Assembly: GCA_022496805.1 (NCBI GenBank) | Contig: CM040086.1 | Coordinates: forward strand, 188,501-252,500 | Direction of reading: 5' to 3' | Length of the DNA: 64,000 nucleotides | Source: Pohlia nutans | Lineage: Eukaryota > Streptophyta > Bryopsida > Bryales > Mniaceae | Part shown: positions 22,901 to 34,707 of the stretch, in pieces | Numbering within the stretch: the first letter of the stretch is position 1 | Layout of the letters: the number at the start of each line of letters is the position of its first letter | Position numbers and translations under genes: made by a program | Notes under the pieces: generated by a model | The model's database searches: none | Seen by the model: only the letters and a program-made list of their open reading frames with translations | Told to the model about the DNA's origin: nothing

Positions 22901-23439
22901 GATGTGATGGTCTTAGTCCATACATGGCCATCGTAGCGCTTATCCATTCCTTGCATAGCCTTTGCCTGCGAACGAGAGGCAGACTCTTCAGCAGGAGGCA
23001 ACTCAAACATGACGTCACCGTTGAATGTCGAGGGCAAGTACGTGACTCTCTCATGTCTAATGGAGCTATAATCGATCTTCTTCAGTGCATTCTTCTTCCC
23101 TGGCATAAGGGCAAGTCTCATCAGACATGTAACGACACTATCGCACTCATTAGAACCCGGTGAAGAAGAAGATCTTAGAAACACGACTGTAGGGGACTTC
23201 GACTATACGAGAGGGTCAGACGATGTAGGGACAGAACGAGTGGTTTTTGGAGGACTACTGTCTGCATCTGATAAGAGGGTAATGATGGGATTATCAGTTC
23301 CTGTCTCAAGTTGAATATTTTCAAGATGAGGATTCTCTAACCCAGGCTCGACCTTGACCGTTACATTGGAAGGAAGGGGGTTCTGAACGGTGCAAGTTGA
23401 GGAACGGCGAGGGGTTAGTATTTCTGTAGATGCAGCCAT
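19910..23439 (-). pseudogene. MULE-like transposase with GCM-like and SWIM zinc domains, copy 2 (three in-frame stops)
   Basis: A diverged paralogue of 13804-17173, tail-to-tail with it. The start is ATG 23439 (MAASTE); the frame upstream to 23697 is open but not conserved. Order: VKVEPGL SUMO-type consensus and hydrophobic-acidic IITLLSDADS; the GCM-like domain (CCVGHLRCENREC...CKVCK...HLGSHEHP); the MULE core with CHVYDS, FMADSAQANW, FHWTQS and LAESVHNKW; and the SWIM finger (CSCP...YCKHVYF, about 20040-20120). The shared intron is 21395-21579. Stops: TAG 23203, TAG 21796 (Lys in copy 1) and TAA 20435 (Arg in copy 1), all in one unbroken frame. The DDE-region residues look present. Same uncertainty over function as copy 1. 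The intron carries a duplicated near-palindrome motif. Confidence 0.8.
21404..21560. repeat. 79-bp tandem duplication inside the copy-2 intron, with GGTCGGGTCCGAC cores
   Basis: Two 79-bp copies: the cores are at 21434-21446 and 21513-21525, the second being GGTCGGGTCCAAC. The core is the one found in the 85-bp satellite of the methyltransferase gene, but the flanks here differ. Confidence 0.85.
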
Positions 23440-24775
23440 TTGGGAATCTGCCCTAAACCGTGTTGGCTGATCCCACGATGTGCATGCTTGCTGATCTACC
23501 CTAATTTGCCCTAACCCTTGTTCAAACTGTATGCTTGGAGTGCAGGGTTTGGACGCCCAGGTGCTGCCAAGATCTGGGAGCTCTCCCAAGACCTTCAGAA
23601 ACCTTGCTTTGCAAGTCAGTTGCACTCCCTCAAACTTCAGCAACCCGATCTGCAGCGACGTTAGGTTTATTTTTCTTCCTCCCATCTCACATTTCATCTA
23701 AACCTTAGGCTTGATCTGCATGCCTTTCAGTTGCTCCAAATCTTAGGCTTGATATACATGAAGTGTTCCAGGGTTGGGACGCCCAGGTGCTGGCATCCTC
23801 TGTGAGATCCCAGAATTGTTTGAGGATCCCAGAATTCTGTGAGATCCCAGAATTCTATCTCCCCCTCACGCTGTGTGAATTGTGTGCGTTCTTGCAAAGC
23901 TAGGATGTGTTAGAAAGTGTGAGCTAGTGAGTGTGTGAGCATCTGTGAGCTAGTGAATGTCTGTATGAATTGTGTCCAATGGGTGGACTGTGGCACGTGT
24001 AATACCACATTACCTCATAGTAGCACGAGTTTGTGTCCATTACCTCACAGTAGCAAAAGTACAAGAGTTGTGAGGGGGCAGTGACACATGTGTGAGATTT
24101 TTGAATTGGCATGAGTACTCTTAAATCAGGGTCGTGTGTGGCACGAGAGATCATGGAGCTTAGTTTTGTGTGCGAGCTGGCTTGTTGAAGGCTGCAATGT
24201 AGCTCATGTGGCACGAGTACTCATGTAGCTCAGTGGCACGAGTAGTCATGAATCAGGGTAAAATGAGAATGCTTGAATCAAGGCAAAGTGGCAATGGTCG
24301 GGTCCGACCATTCACTTGGTTAACCTCTGTACTAAGGAGCTTCAGCAGCCAGCCATTTGTGGTTGCACTTGTGTGCATTCTGTACTATGATCCGCAAGCT
24401 AAAGGTAGCTAGCTTTCTGAAACTTTGAAGGAAGCAATCTGCTCTACAATATCCAAATGCCATATCCAGTGCGATTCTTTTATTGGCCAAGCTCTTGCTC
24501 TCTCCATCCCATAATATTATCCTTCTGAGGAAAAAAACTTTCTATACACATCTGTTTGTGAGTGAAGGTCATAAACCTTCTTCAAAATATGCTGCACATT
24601 CTCCTCGAGCAAGTCAGAGCCCAGTGAAGGTTACTGAAGACTGAATGCTATGATAAAGTCCAAATACTTGAAACTTCACTAGAATTTCTACTAGGGAGTG
24701 TCTTTGGAAACGAGGTCATTTGCCCACTCATTAGGGACTACCATGAGAACCTGGCTAGTTCCAAAAAGAAAGAAG
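23440..24775. other. Gene-poor stretch with short repeats
   Basis: It includes the non-conserved upstream frame of the MULE-like copy 2 (to 23697), a local GATCCCAGAATT tandem (about 23800-23860), GTGGCACGAGTACTCATG phrases and one GGTCGGGTCCGACC core at 24296-24309. No gene is supported. Confidence 0.5.
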
Positions 24776-25335
24776 AGAATCAGAGCAAAGTGGCATGAAA
24801 GAATCAGGGCAAAGTGGCATGCAAGAATCAGGACAATGTGAGCATGAAAGAATTAGGGCAAAGTGGCATGCAAGAATCAGGGCAATGTGAGCATGATTGA
24901 ATCAGGGCAATGTGAGCATGATTGAATCAGGGCACAGTGGCATGCAAGAATCAGGGCAATGTGAGCATAATTGAAACAGGGCAAAGGGCAATGGTCGGGT
25001 CCGACCATTCACTTGGGCAGTGGCATGAGTGACACGAGCATTATTGAATCAGGGCAAAGGGCAATGGTCGGGTCCGACCATTCACTTGGGCAGTGGCATG
25101 AGTGGCACAAAATCAGGGAAAACTTTGCATTTATTGAATGAGGGCAGAGTGCAAAGGTCGAGTGGGCAGTGGCGAGTGGCATGAGTGGCGAGTGGCGAGT
25201 GGCGTGTGGGCAGTGGCGAGTGGCGAGTGGCGAGTGGTATGAGTGGCGAGTGGGTAGTGGCAAGTGGCGAGTGGCGAGTGGGCAGTGGCGAGTGGCGAGT
25301 GGCATGAGTGGCGTGAGCGTGCTTGCGAGTGACAA
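24776..25335. repeat. Minisatellite tracts with embedded GGTCGGGTCCGACC cores
   Basis: GAATCAGGGCAAAGTGGCATG-type units of about 20-30 bp run to 25000. A 73-bp unit containing the core is repeated twice (cores 24993-25006 and 25066-25079). A GAGTGGCGAGTGGC microsatellite fills about 25160-25315. Further cores lie at 25342-25355 and 25440-25452. Confidence 0.85.
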
Positions 25336-25861
25336 ATCAGGGGTCGGGTCCGACCAGTGACTTGGGCAGTGGCGTCGGGCAGTGGCGAAGGACAGCTAAG
25401 AGGTCCCAGGACGTCCCAAGCTAGTGTCCAGAATTTAATGGTCGGGTCCGACTTGTAAATTAGCACGAGGGTAAAGTGTGAGCTTGCTTAGTGGTGGTCT
25501 CAGTAGCATGAGTACTCATAAATCATGTCGACATGTGAGCGATGTGAGCCTGCTTGATGAAGGTTGCACTGTGGAGTCAAGTGTGTGAGCTTGCTTCTTG
25601 AGGCTGCACTGTGACACGAGTACTAATAAAGCAGGTGTTGAGTGTGTGCCATGGAAAGGGTTTCACTGTGAGTGTGAGTATTCACTTGATTGGTGAATTT
25701 ATAACTATGGCAAGAGTACTGGGCAGTGGGCGAGGGATAGTGGTGAAGGACAGCCAAGACGTCCCTAGAAATGGCAGTTCCACATGCTATTGAATTCTAT
25801 TGTTTTTGATGTGTTTTAAAACGTTATTTGGTTGGGTCACAATGCAATCCAGGTTTCTAAA
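25336..25861. other. Upstream region of the ParB-methyltransferase gene
   Basis: Low-complexity GTGAGC and CATGAGTACT phrases. No recognisable promoter box and no gene. Confidence 0.4.
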
Positions 25862-27486
25862 ATGACGAGTTCAAAGTGTGCCCCTGTGAGCAAGAATGGA
25901 GGACCCACATCCAGCACCACAATTGGAGATTCCCAATGTCCAGGGACCAGTATCCAAGACGCGATGGAAGTTGATGTCGTGCAAGCAACGCCCAATCTTG
26001 GTGGAGGCGGCCAGCTCGTACATTGCAGCGAGTCGAGTGATAATGGGGATTCCTAGTTAGATAAAGGAAGTGGCGGTTGTGGAGACGGTGATGGAAAGAT
26101 TGGTGGAGCCAGTTCTATAATCTCCAGTGGAGGCGGCACTTCAGCTTGTGGCGTTCACTGTGTTGCAGCCAATGATGGGAATGGAAGAACTTCGAGCGCT
26201 GCGGCAGTTGTCACGAGTGCTGAGGGCACAACTTCGAATGGTGTAGCGGCAGTGACGAGTATTGAGGGCACTGGGGAAGGCGTCACGGAAAGCTCTACTT
26301 CGCGTCACGAGAATCAAAGTGGCGGAGGTTTAGAGACATTGCCACCCTTAGAGCGAGCACGCAGACAATTTATTGACTTGGCGAAGGCAGGGGACAACGT
26401 TCATGCTGGGCTAATCCATGGAAACTTAAACGAGCTTATAGAGAAAATGAAAAACAAGCCCTTTTCCAAGGGCGTCCTCAAAATTCCACTCTGTCGAATG
26501 ATCCACATGCCTATGGTAAGACCTACTCTTCGTTGTGATGTAATAAAGCTAATGGGAGCATTTCGTTACGGTTACAAGTCCAATTCGGCTCCCTTCTATG
26601 TTTCTTTGAACAACGACGAGGGCGAGGATAGGTTGGTAAGTCAAGAAATTATGGATCAATGGAACCCGTGCTGGCGTGTCGAGAACGAAGTATTTGAACA
26701 AAGGCTACAATCTGATCCTGACCTCGAGTGCTTGAGTGGCTCTATGTTCTTTGTATACGATGGCAACCATAGACTTTTGGCATGGAAAGAGGTGATCGAG
26801 ACTCTCCATGCCGATGATCAGCAATGGTATTCAAAGAACGGAAATCCTGAGTGCGTTATTCTTGATACTGCTAGAGGACGTGGAGATATTCTGAGTGCTA
26901 TGCACAACATAAACTCGTAAGCCACGAAACCCCCTAGATGACATTAAAGTGCTTGAATGATGTTAAATTTCATTATGTAATTTCAAATAACATCACTTGA
27001 AATTGAAAATGTGCAGTGCACACGTGAAGACAAGTTTGGTGCACACTCTTCATCGCATTCAAAAGTATGGATCTTATGACTTAGAGTACTATAAATCTAT
27101 GCTTACAGCAGAGCAATTCAAGTCGTGCCAATCAAAGGCAATTAAGACGTGGTACCCACTTACGAGGGACTTGATGGTGAACTTCATCTTCAGCGTATGT
27201 CATAATCCTGTATATCTTCTTTATATTTCAATTTCTGACTGGACTGATTACATTCAAGAATTGAGTATTAATTGATGGTATGATGTTGCAGGATGAAATT
27301 GTCCAGGTAGCAAACGAGGCTGGGCAGTTGTACTGGGAAGAAGTAGAGGAGAGCGTTCAAAGCCAGATGGGCCTGCAAGAGTATGTTGACAAAGCCATCT
27401 CCAAAAAGAAAGAGGAGCTATTTACAATTTTTGCCAAAGCGCAAACAGTTGCTAATCCAGTCCATGGAGTTGGCTTCATGGAGCAG

Positions 27487-29529
27487 GTAAGCATGTGTTG
27501 TGAATTATGGATGTGATGCGCGTGAGAAAGTAAGCGTGGCAATATTGAGTGGTCGGGTCCGACGCTTGATTGAAGTTCTGGGAAATTTTCCAATTTCTTG
27601 ATAGGAAATGAACAATTTACAGATATTTAGATCAAATACTTCAAGAAATACCTATTATTGGGTGCTACAAGTGAAAATTCAGTAGGTTTTTGTCCAACAT
27701 ATTGTGGCTTGTGTATACAACACATCAAAATGAGTTAAGAAATGTGAGTGGTCGGGTCCGACCGTTGAATTTAATGATTCTCAAAGTTGTAATTGGGGCC
27801 AGATACTCAGGTTGTGCAGCACTAGAGAGGCAATGGTCGGGTCCGACCATTGAATGGAATGAGGCAGAAATCTGTAATTGGGGCCAGATACTCAGGTTGT
27901 GCAGCACTAGAGAGGCAATGGTCGGGTCCGACCATTGAATGGAATGAGGCAGAAATCTGTAATTGGGGCCAGATACTCAGGTTGTGCAGCACTAGAGAGG
28001 CAATGGTCGGGTCCGACCATTGAATGGAATGAGGCAGAAATCTGTAACTGGGGCCAGATACTCAGGTTGTGCAGCACTAGAGAGGCAATGGTCGGGTCCG
28101 ACCATTGAATGGAATGAGGCAGAAATCTGTAATTGGGGCCAGATACTCAGGTTGTGCAGCACTAGAGAGGCAATGGTCGGGTCCGACCATTGAATGGAAT
28201 GAGGCAGAAATCTGTAATTGGGGCCAGATACTCAGGTTGTGTAGCACTAGAGAGGCAATGGTCGGGTCCGACCATTGAATGGAATGAGGCAGAAATCTGT
28301 AATTGGGGCCTGATACTCAAGTTGTGCAGCACTAGAGAGGCAATGGTCGGGTCCGACCATTGAATGGAATGAGGCAGAAATCTGTAATTGGGGCCAGATA
28401 CTCAGGTTGTGTAGCACTAGAGAGGCAATGGTCGGGTCCGACCATTGAATGGAATGAGGCAGAAATCTGTAATTGGGGCCTGATACTCAGGTTGTGCAGC
28501 ACTAGAGAGGCAATGGTCGGGTCCGACCATTGAATGGAATGAGGCAAAAATCTGTAATTGGGGCCAGATACTCAGGTTGTGCAGCACTAGAGAGGCAATG
28601 GTCGGGTCCGACCATTGAATGGAATGAGGCAGAAATCTGTAATTGGGGCCAGATACTCAGGTTGTGCAGCACTAGAGAGGCAATGGTCGGGTCCGACCAT
28701 TGAATGGAATGAGGCAGAAATCTGTAATTGGGGCCAGATACTCAGGTTGTGCAGCACTAGAGAGGCAATGGTCGGGTCCGACCATTGAATGGAATGAGGC
28801 AGAAATCTGTAACTGGGGCCAGATACTCAGGTTGTGCAGCACTAGAGAGGCAATGGTCGGGTCCGACCATTGAATGGAATGAGGCAGAAATCTGTAATTG
28901 GTGCCAGATACTCAGGTTGTGCAGTACTGGAGAGGCAATGGTCGGGTCCGACTTTCAATTGGATTGTGGAACTGATTTGAGGTTTAGTCCAGTTACTTAG
29001 GTTGTACAGCAGTAGAAATGGAGTGGTCGGGTCCGACTTTCAATTGGATTGTGGAACTGATTTGAGGTTTAGTCCAGTTACTCAGGTTGTACAGTAGTAG
29101 AAATGGAGTGGTCGGGTCCGACTTTCAATTGGATTGTGGAACTGGATTGTGGTTGGTGGCAGGTACTCAAGTTGTGGACCAGTAGAAATTATGTTGTCTG
29201 GTCTGGTGTTTGTCATGCCTGCAGTTTCAGATTCTAGCTTGTGCGAGTATATTCAGCTCGTGAATGCAACTTAACTAACATGCTTTGAATGCTTAGACAA
29301 AGTGTGTATCGTGCAAGTGTCTCAACCCAAAAATGAGCAGTCGGTTTAGGGTCATGATTTTGACACTTAATATTGTTTACAGTCAAGATTTATAGCAACC
29401 CTATTAATTTCTATATAGTTGGAGCAATACAATCGACATTCAATTTATAAATTATTAATGTTTCCGAAACTACTATACATGGTGATTTGGTATTATTGAA
29501 GGTAAAGCATTCTTTCCTTGGACATGCAG
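27487..29529 (+). other. Intron 3 of the ParB-methyltransferase gene (2043 bp)
   Basis: GTAAGC donor after GFMEQ and a GACATGCAG acceptor before IVEHYSAHV, phase 0. It is about 20 times longer than introns 1 and 2 (100 and 97 bp) because it hosts the 85-bp satellite. An isolated core lies at 27551-27563. Confidence 0.8.
27750..29200 (+). repeat. 85-bp satellite, intronic founder array (17 monomers)
   Basis: The cores GGTCGGGTCCGAC begin at 27750, 27835 and so on every 85 bp to 28940, 29025 and 29110. In most monomers the core extends to 10-bp perfect arms (CAATGGTCGG / CCGACCATTG) around a GT centre. The last three monomers are diverged, with CTTTCAATTGGATTGTGG after the core. The same monomer in reverse complement makes up the 38.48-64.0 kb array, whose edge monomers match the diverged ones here. 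Confidence 0.95.
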
Positions 29530-32107
29530 ATTGTAGAGCATTACAGTGCGCATGTTGCTGCAAAGGTCGAGATGACTTTGGAGAAATTACAGATGGTGGC
29601 AACAGCAGCAGTCGAACTGAAGTATAAGGTGCGATGGCTCAAATGGTGGAACAGTCCATCATTCTTTCGATCGGACCTAAGGTTTCCAAAGTCTCCTGCT
29701 GGTGAGGACACTCTGAAGAAGTGGATGGACCGTGCTGCATTTTGGGCAGAGATAGAGGAGATGGCCAACCAAGAACTGGGTGCTTATCTAGCTCTAGTTG
29801 GAGGTGTTGATGCTTCTAAGGTTGTTGAGAGTTTTGAAGACTACTTTGAGATTTGGCGCATTTGCCTTTGGGACAAGGCATATAACACTTACTTGTCAGG
29901 CCCTGATGCGTATTCAAAATCCACGAGGTTTGACAAAGTTAAAGAAGCTGCCCTCGTAGTAAAGCGGCTTTGTCTAAGGTTATTTCTCCACTCTTGCACA
30001 ACAACTTGTAATGGCTGCAGTGAGCTATGTTAGCAAAGCAATTATCATCACTGCTAAGAGCATTGGAATGCAAGACAGTGGTGTGAGCAATATGACTATC
30101 AATGCGAGAATCTGGGTATTCTAAGAATCATTGATTTTTCATTTTCTATGTGCATGAAGCAAAGTCCTTCCATTTTGTAGGTACATGAAGCAAGTGCTCC
30201 TCAAAGCAGGGGCAATTAGGAAGTTACCACCATGTGTGCAGGGATGGTGTGATTCTTCCTCACCGACCTACATCTTCACAAAGCTTCAGAAGAGGAATTA
30301 CAGCCGAGACCATCTTCTGGAATGCTGCTGGTACATTGAGTGCCGGAAGAGTTTTGTACCTGACTCGGAGGCTGAGCTCAAGAAGTCCTTGAGTCCTGCG
30401 GTCGAGCTGTCTAATGATGACGAAGATGAAGAGGAGGATACCGACGAGACTGCAGCTGAGGATGCAACGAAGTCCAAGAAGAAGGCGCCAACAAAAGAGA
30501 AGGCTACATCAAAGAAGAAGGTGGCAACGAAAGCTGACAGCTGTGTCACGGAGGCTACATCGAAGAAGGTAATTTCCAAGGGTAAGGCAGCATCCACTAC
30601 TGGAGGAGACACGGTGATGACTGATTCCCAGTCCATTCCACTCTCTCAGAGTTGAGTGCAGCAGCCAAGTCCCCCTACTCTATCACAGCCTGCACCAAAT
30701 GAGTTTTGTTCGCAAGCCTTGGTCATCAATGCGTCCATTCTTGAGCAGCAGCAACATTTCCTTGACGTTCAGAAATTTGCGCTCTCGTGCTCTCCATCTC
30801 GTTCTCGTACCTTCCGAGGCGTGCCATCTATGCATGGGCATGCAGACTTGGTAATCGCAGATTTGCCACATGGTCTACCAGTACCAAATGTCTCGGTGCC
30901 ATCGTCTGCAGTGCCTACTTGGAATTTGAAGTCTGAGAGTTATTTGCAGGAGTTGTTCGACTTCGCGGATGAAATTCTTTATGATAATGGCGCACTACTG
31001 CTCTTTTATGCGTTTGATAATGGCGGGTACCTTGATGACATTGAGACATTTTTTGAGGCTTTTGGATTTGCAATTTTCAAAGAATGAATGGGGGTTAACT
31101 ACTTGCCTATGAGTTCGGCAAAGGTTCCAAGAACAACAACGAATAGGTTCAATATTCTTCTGCTTAATCGCGTTCCTCGTCTCGAAGACTCGGTGTCATG
31201 GACGTCTGCATTTCATGTTCGTGATGTGCCAGAGTTGGTTGCCCACGGTTTGAACGTTGGGCTCAACGACACGTTGATCAATCACTGCACCCACCCTCTG
31301 ATGGATGGTGCTCGTCCATGGCGTGGCCCAAGGGAGAAGGATGAGTATTTTTTTGCTTGTCTCATTTTAGCGTTGACCACTGCTGGAGACCTTGTCGTCG
31401 ATGTTGCCGCTAGCACTGGTATGATCTATTCCACATTGCTTTGCTAGTGATTCTCATTTATCTTCTTTGCTTTTCATGTTGTTAATATTTACTTATGTCG
31501 TGGTTTCTGTCGTGACTCTATCTAGGCAATTCCATCACTGCTTGCAAGAGTACCGATCGGCATGTTTTGGGCATGGAGGGTGACAAGAAGCTGTTTGAGG
31601 CTGTTCTAAAGCCGATGATATCTCTTGCGACGGCTCCAGCAATTCCTCCTGCTCCTGGACTATCTGCAAAAAAGCCAAAGAAGGCTGCTGCAGTGAAGCG
31701 CCGTCGTGTGGAGGACACTCAGTAAGTAAGTGTCGCTACCCGTTTCTATCCATTTCTAATCTTTATTGTCTTTTGATCATTCATAAATCTTCTGTGTCTA
31801 ATTATTCCTTCTGTTACAACATGCCAGGCTCTTTGCAAGTCCGTCTAAGAGTTGGAGACTACCTTCTTATGCTGAAGACATTGCAGAGCTACAATCATTG
31901 GAAGCTTCTCCACCTCCTATGATAGAACGTCCCCCGAAGTATGAACCTCGTGTTTACAAGTATTTAGATGTTACTGCAGAGGTTGATTTTGATGTAACTG
32001 TGTCTCAATTTCAACCTAGTGATCAGGAAGAATATTCAATGTCGAAATGCAGGAGCATTAGTAATAATGGTTTTATATATGTGGATGATGAGGCGATTAG
32101 TGAATAA

Positions 32108-33973
32108 CCCTCATCAATATTGTATTTCCTTGCAATTGAATTATATACCTAGTGTGTGGTATTTGTTTTCTACTTCTCAAACTATTGGTTTTCATGTGGG
32201 AGTTACGCTGTGGTGTGAGTAGAGGAGACCGGCTTTGGTGTGAGTATCATCGCGTGGTGTGGTTTGAGTAGCGTGAGAGAGGCTGTGCTTTGAGTAACTG
32301 AGTCAGTCTGGTTTGAGTCTGGCTGTGGTTTGAGTAATAGAGTCTAGATGTGGTTTGAGTAACAGTGGTAGTTTCTGGTTTGAGTAGCGCGAGTCAGGCT
32401 ATGATGTGAGTCATGTCGTGTGAGTAATGTATATAGCTTTGGTGTGAATACGCCTCTCAACGCGAGTGTGAGTATCGCGAACCAGGTTACCTCGTGTGAG
32501 TGCAACGGGACAACGGGTCTACAGTGGTACGCAATTTCAATTCTCTCAGACATTCCCTCCGCCTCCTTCTCCTCAGCTACTACTTGGCTTGGAGCAGTTA
32601 TACACTGCCGCATTGTCTGCTTCAATCATCTTTCTCTTCTTGCTCTAGGGTTTGCTTGAGAGTAAGATGCACTGAACGCAATGGCTACGGCAGCATGAAC
32701 GAAGTCCGCAGTAGAGCTTCGACTGTGAAGGTGAGATTTCTGGAAGTTGGATCATGTGACTTTGTTGTAGAGCTTTGTTGGGCGGTAGATTTGGTGTTGT
32801 CAAATTCGAGTCACGGCGTTCAAAATTTGAATTCGATTGTGCTGCTGTCTATCGCTATCGCACACTTCGTTTCATCATTCGTTTTGCAATTTGAATTTTG
32901 AATGTAGTGTGAAAGTTTGAATTTTTCGTTTTGAAATTTGAAATATGTATGCGGTGTGAAAGTTTGAATCAGCTGTGTGTTGCTGTTGCGCTGATCTTCA
33001 ACTCGGTTTAGTTGGGGTTCAAGCTTTGGATGCTCTACGTTGCAGTTTACGCGGTTTTTACGAGATCAAGTGACAAAAGAAGGTTATCTAAGGTGCAACG
33101 TGGGAGTTTGCATTTCATTTGCACTCTTCATTGATGATCTTTTGTCTTCCTTTCTTTGCGCGCTTCTCCTCGACTTTGGCGTCCGTCCCGTTGTGCTTTA
33201 CATCACTAGCACGAAGAATAGCATTCTGACCATTTCTTATAGAGTCGTCGTAGCTTTAAGATAGAATCCGCAGGTGCGAGGTTCTTCGGGATTCAATTCC
33301 TTTTAGTGACTAGTTTTACAACAGTTCATAATCGTGATGTTGTCTTTCTTTTTTTCTTTGTGCGAATAGCATTCCGATCATCTCTTATTGAGTCATTGCA
33401 GCTCTATAATAGAAACCGCAGGTGTGGAATTCGATTATTTTTGGTGACTAGTTGTGAAATAGTTCTTTATTCTTGGTCCTGATTTTCATTTATTAACTTT
33501 CAGGTGGCAGAATCGGTTCCCCATGTAGAAGCTGCTGGTCTTCATGATCAGGGTATTTTCCAAGCATTCGTAAAACGGGATAGGATCAAGATCAATCTGT
33601 CAGTAACGCGAGTCAGGCTATGTTATGTAAGTAACGCGAGTCAGACTTTGGAGTAACGGAGTCAATCTGTGAGCCGTGTAACATGAATCAGGCGGTTGTC
33701 GGGTCCGAAGCTTGATTTCGTGAAATGTTCAGGTTGCTTGTAGCGCAACTCAAGATGTATGGTGTGAGTTACTTAGAGTCAGGCTGTGGTCTCTCAGTAG
33801 CGCGTGTCAGGCTTCCATGTGAGTAATGTATACAGCTTTGGTGTGAGTACGCCTCTCAACGCGAGTGTGAGTATCGCGAACCACGTTATATGGTGTGAGT
33901 ATCGGCTGTGGTGTGACTGTGAACAACGCGTTCAACGCGTGGTGTGAGTAAGAAAATTTGGGTGTGGTCTGAG
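32108..33973. other. Downstream region with GTGTGAGTAACGCGAGTCAGGCT-type minisatellites
   Basis: Loose tandem units of about 20-30 bp (GGTGTGAGTA, ACGCGAGTCAGGCT) at about 32210-32490 and 33595-33970. Between them, 32770-33590 is unique-looking AT-rich sequence well conserved in the right arm. It contains a degenerate internal duplication of AGAATAGCATTC...ATAGAATCCGCAGGTG (about 33215-33300 and 33362-33450) and a partial core GTCGGGTCCGA at 33698. No protein domain is recognised. Confidence 0.65.
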
Positions 33974-34377
33974 TAAGAGCATCCTCAGTCCTGAGACGAA
34001 TGCTCACTGCAACGGCAACTGGCGGGCGCAGAATCCCATGTCGCGGGCCAACGCCCTCGGTATCTGTCCCGTCACTGCGCAGCTCACGCCATAGCACCTC
34101 CCGCTCTCGGCAATTTTTGCTTGTTTGCCGTCAGAGAAAGTCCTCCCGGTAGCAGTCCTGACAGAGTCCTTGATTGTCTGCTAGCCAACGAGATTCTAAC
34201 AACCTGGAGTCCCTGTGCCACCTGGCTACCCACGTAGTAGCATATGTTCTTTGCCGGGGCTGTTGACGGGAGTTACGTTGGACCCTCCTCCCTGCTCATG
34301 CTCCCGCTCCTTTGCAGGCCTTTCTGCAAAAGCTCATTGCCGGGAACTGTGGAGGGAGACGACTGAGGATGCTCTTA
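33974..34377. mobile_element. MITE-like insertion with perfect 16-bp TIRs, left arm only
   Basis: TAAGAGCATCCTCAGT at 33974-33989 is the exact reverse complement of ACTGAGGATGCTCTTA at 34362-34377. The 404 bp between have no domain-bearing frame. The GAGCATC start resembles plant PIF/Harbinger-type MITEs (recalled). The right arm has GTCTGAGTAA and then unrelated sequence at this point. The outer TAA/TTA may be part of the TIR or of a 3-bp target site. Confidence 0.75.
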
Positions 34378-34707
34378 GAGTGACGTGTGGTATGAGTAAA
34401 GCGTCCAACGCGTGGTGTGAGTCACGGAGTCAGGCTATGTTCTGTGAGTAACGCGAGTCAGGCATTACAGTGAGTAACGGAGTCAAGTTGTGAGCCTAGT
34501 AACATGAGTCAAGGCTGAATGATGCGTGGATGAATGTGGATGAATGTAGTATGAAAAACCATAGATGAATGTACCACTTATGGATGAATGTGGATGAAAA
34601 ACCATGGATGAATGTCTCATGTCTGGATGAATGTGGATGAATGTCATATGAAAGACTGTGGATGAATGTCCCTAATTCCTTATCTCACTGCTAAATTCTC
34701 CCAAATT
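34378..34707. repeat. GTGGATGAAT minisatellite next to element B
   Basis: GTGTGAGTAACG phrases to 34510, then TGGATGAATG units (about 34522-34668) including GTATGAAAAACCAT variants. The mirror tract is 36040-36140 on the right arm. Confidence 0.8.

Larger units (their letters stand above)
25862..32107 (+). pseudogene. ParB-domain / beta-class N6-adenine or N4-cytosine DNA methyltransferase, multi-exon, three in-frame stops
   Basis: Predicted to methylate DNA amino groups, guided by a ParB-like domain. Exon 1 (25862-26916): Gly/Ser-rich leader, then a ParB-like fold with DGNHRLLAW (26759-26785). Exon 2 is 27017-27194, exon 3 27292-27486, exon 4 from 29530, then an exon from about 30181 to 31418, one at 31526-31721 and the last at 31828-32107. 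Introns 1-3 and the last two have GT-AG ends that keep the frame. An acidic/Lys linker (DDEDEEEDTDE) precedes motif IV (ADLVIADLPHG, 30848-30874). Motif I (DLVVDVAASTG|NSITA, 31391-31540) follows, spanning an intron. Motif IV before motif I is the beta-class order; DLPH replaces the usual D/S-PP-Y/F. Stops TAG 26054, TGA 30653 and TGA 31085 (TGG in the right-arm relic) suggest a pseudogene. The 29.95-30.18 kb region also changes frame. Confidence 0.65.

Noticed and set aside
27750..29200. DRE/CRT (RCCGAC) transcription-factor sites in the GGTCGGGTCCGACC core
   Set aside because: The base before CCGAC is T or C in these cores, not A or G as the DREB/CBF consensus requires.
30298..30636. Minus-strand 112-codon frame rich in Ser and Val
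   Set aside because: It is the antisense of the acidic/Lys linker of the methyltransferase gene.
32344..33264. Frames of 70-130 codons downstream of the methyltransferase gene
   Set aside because: Low-complexity, derived from GTGTGAGTA repeats or AT-rich sequence, and not conserved as frames in the right palindrome arm.
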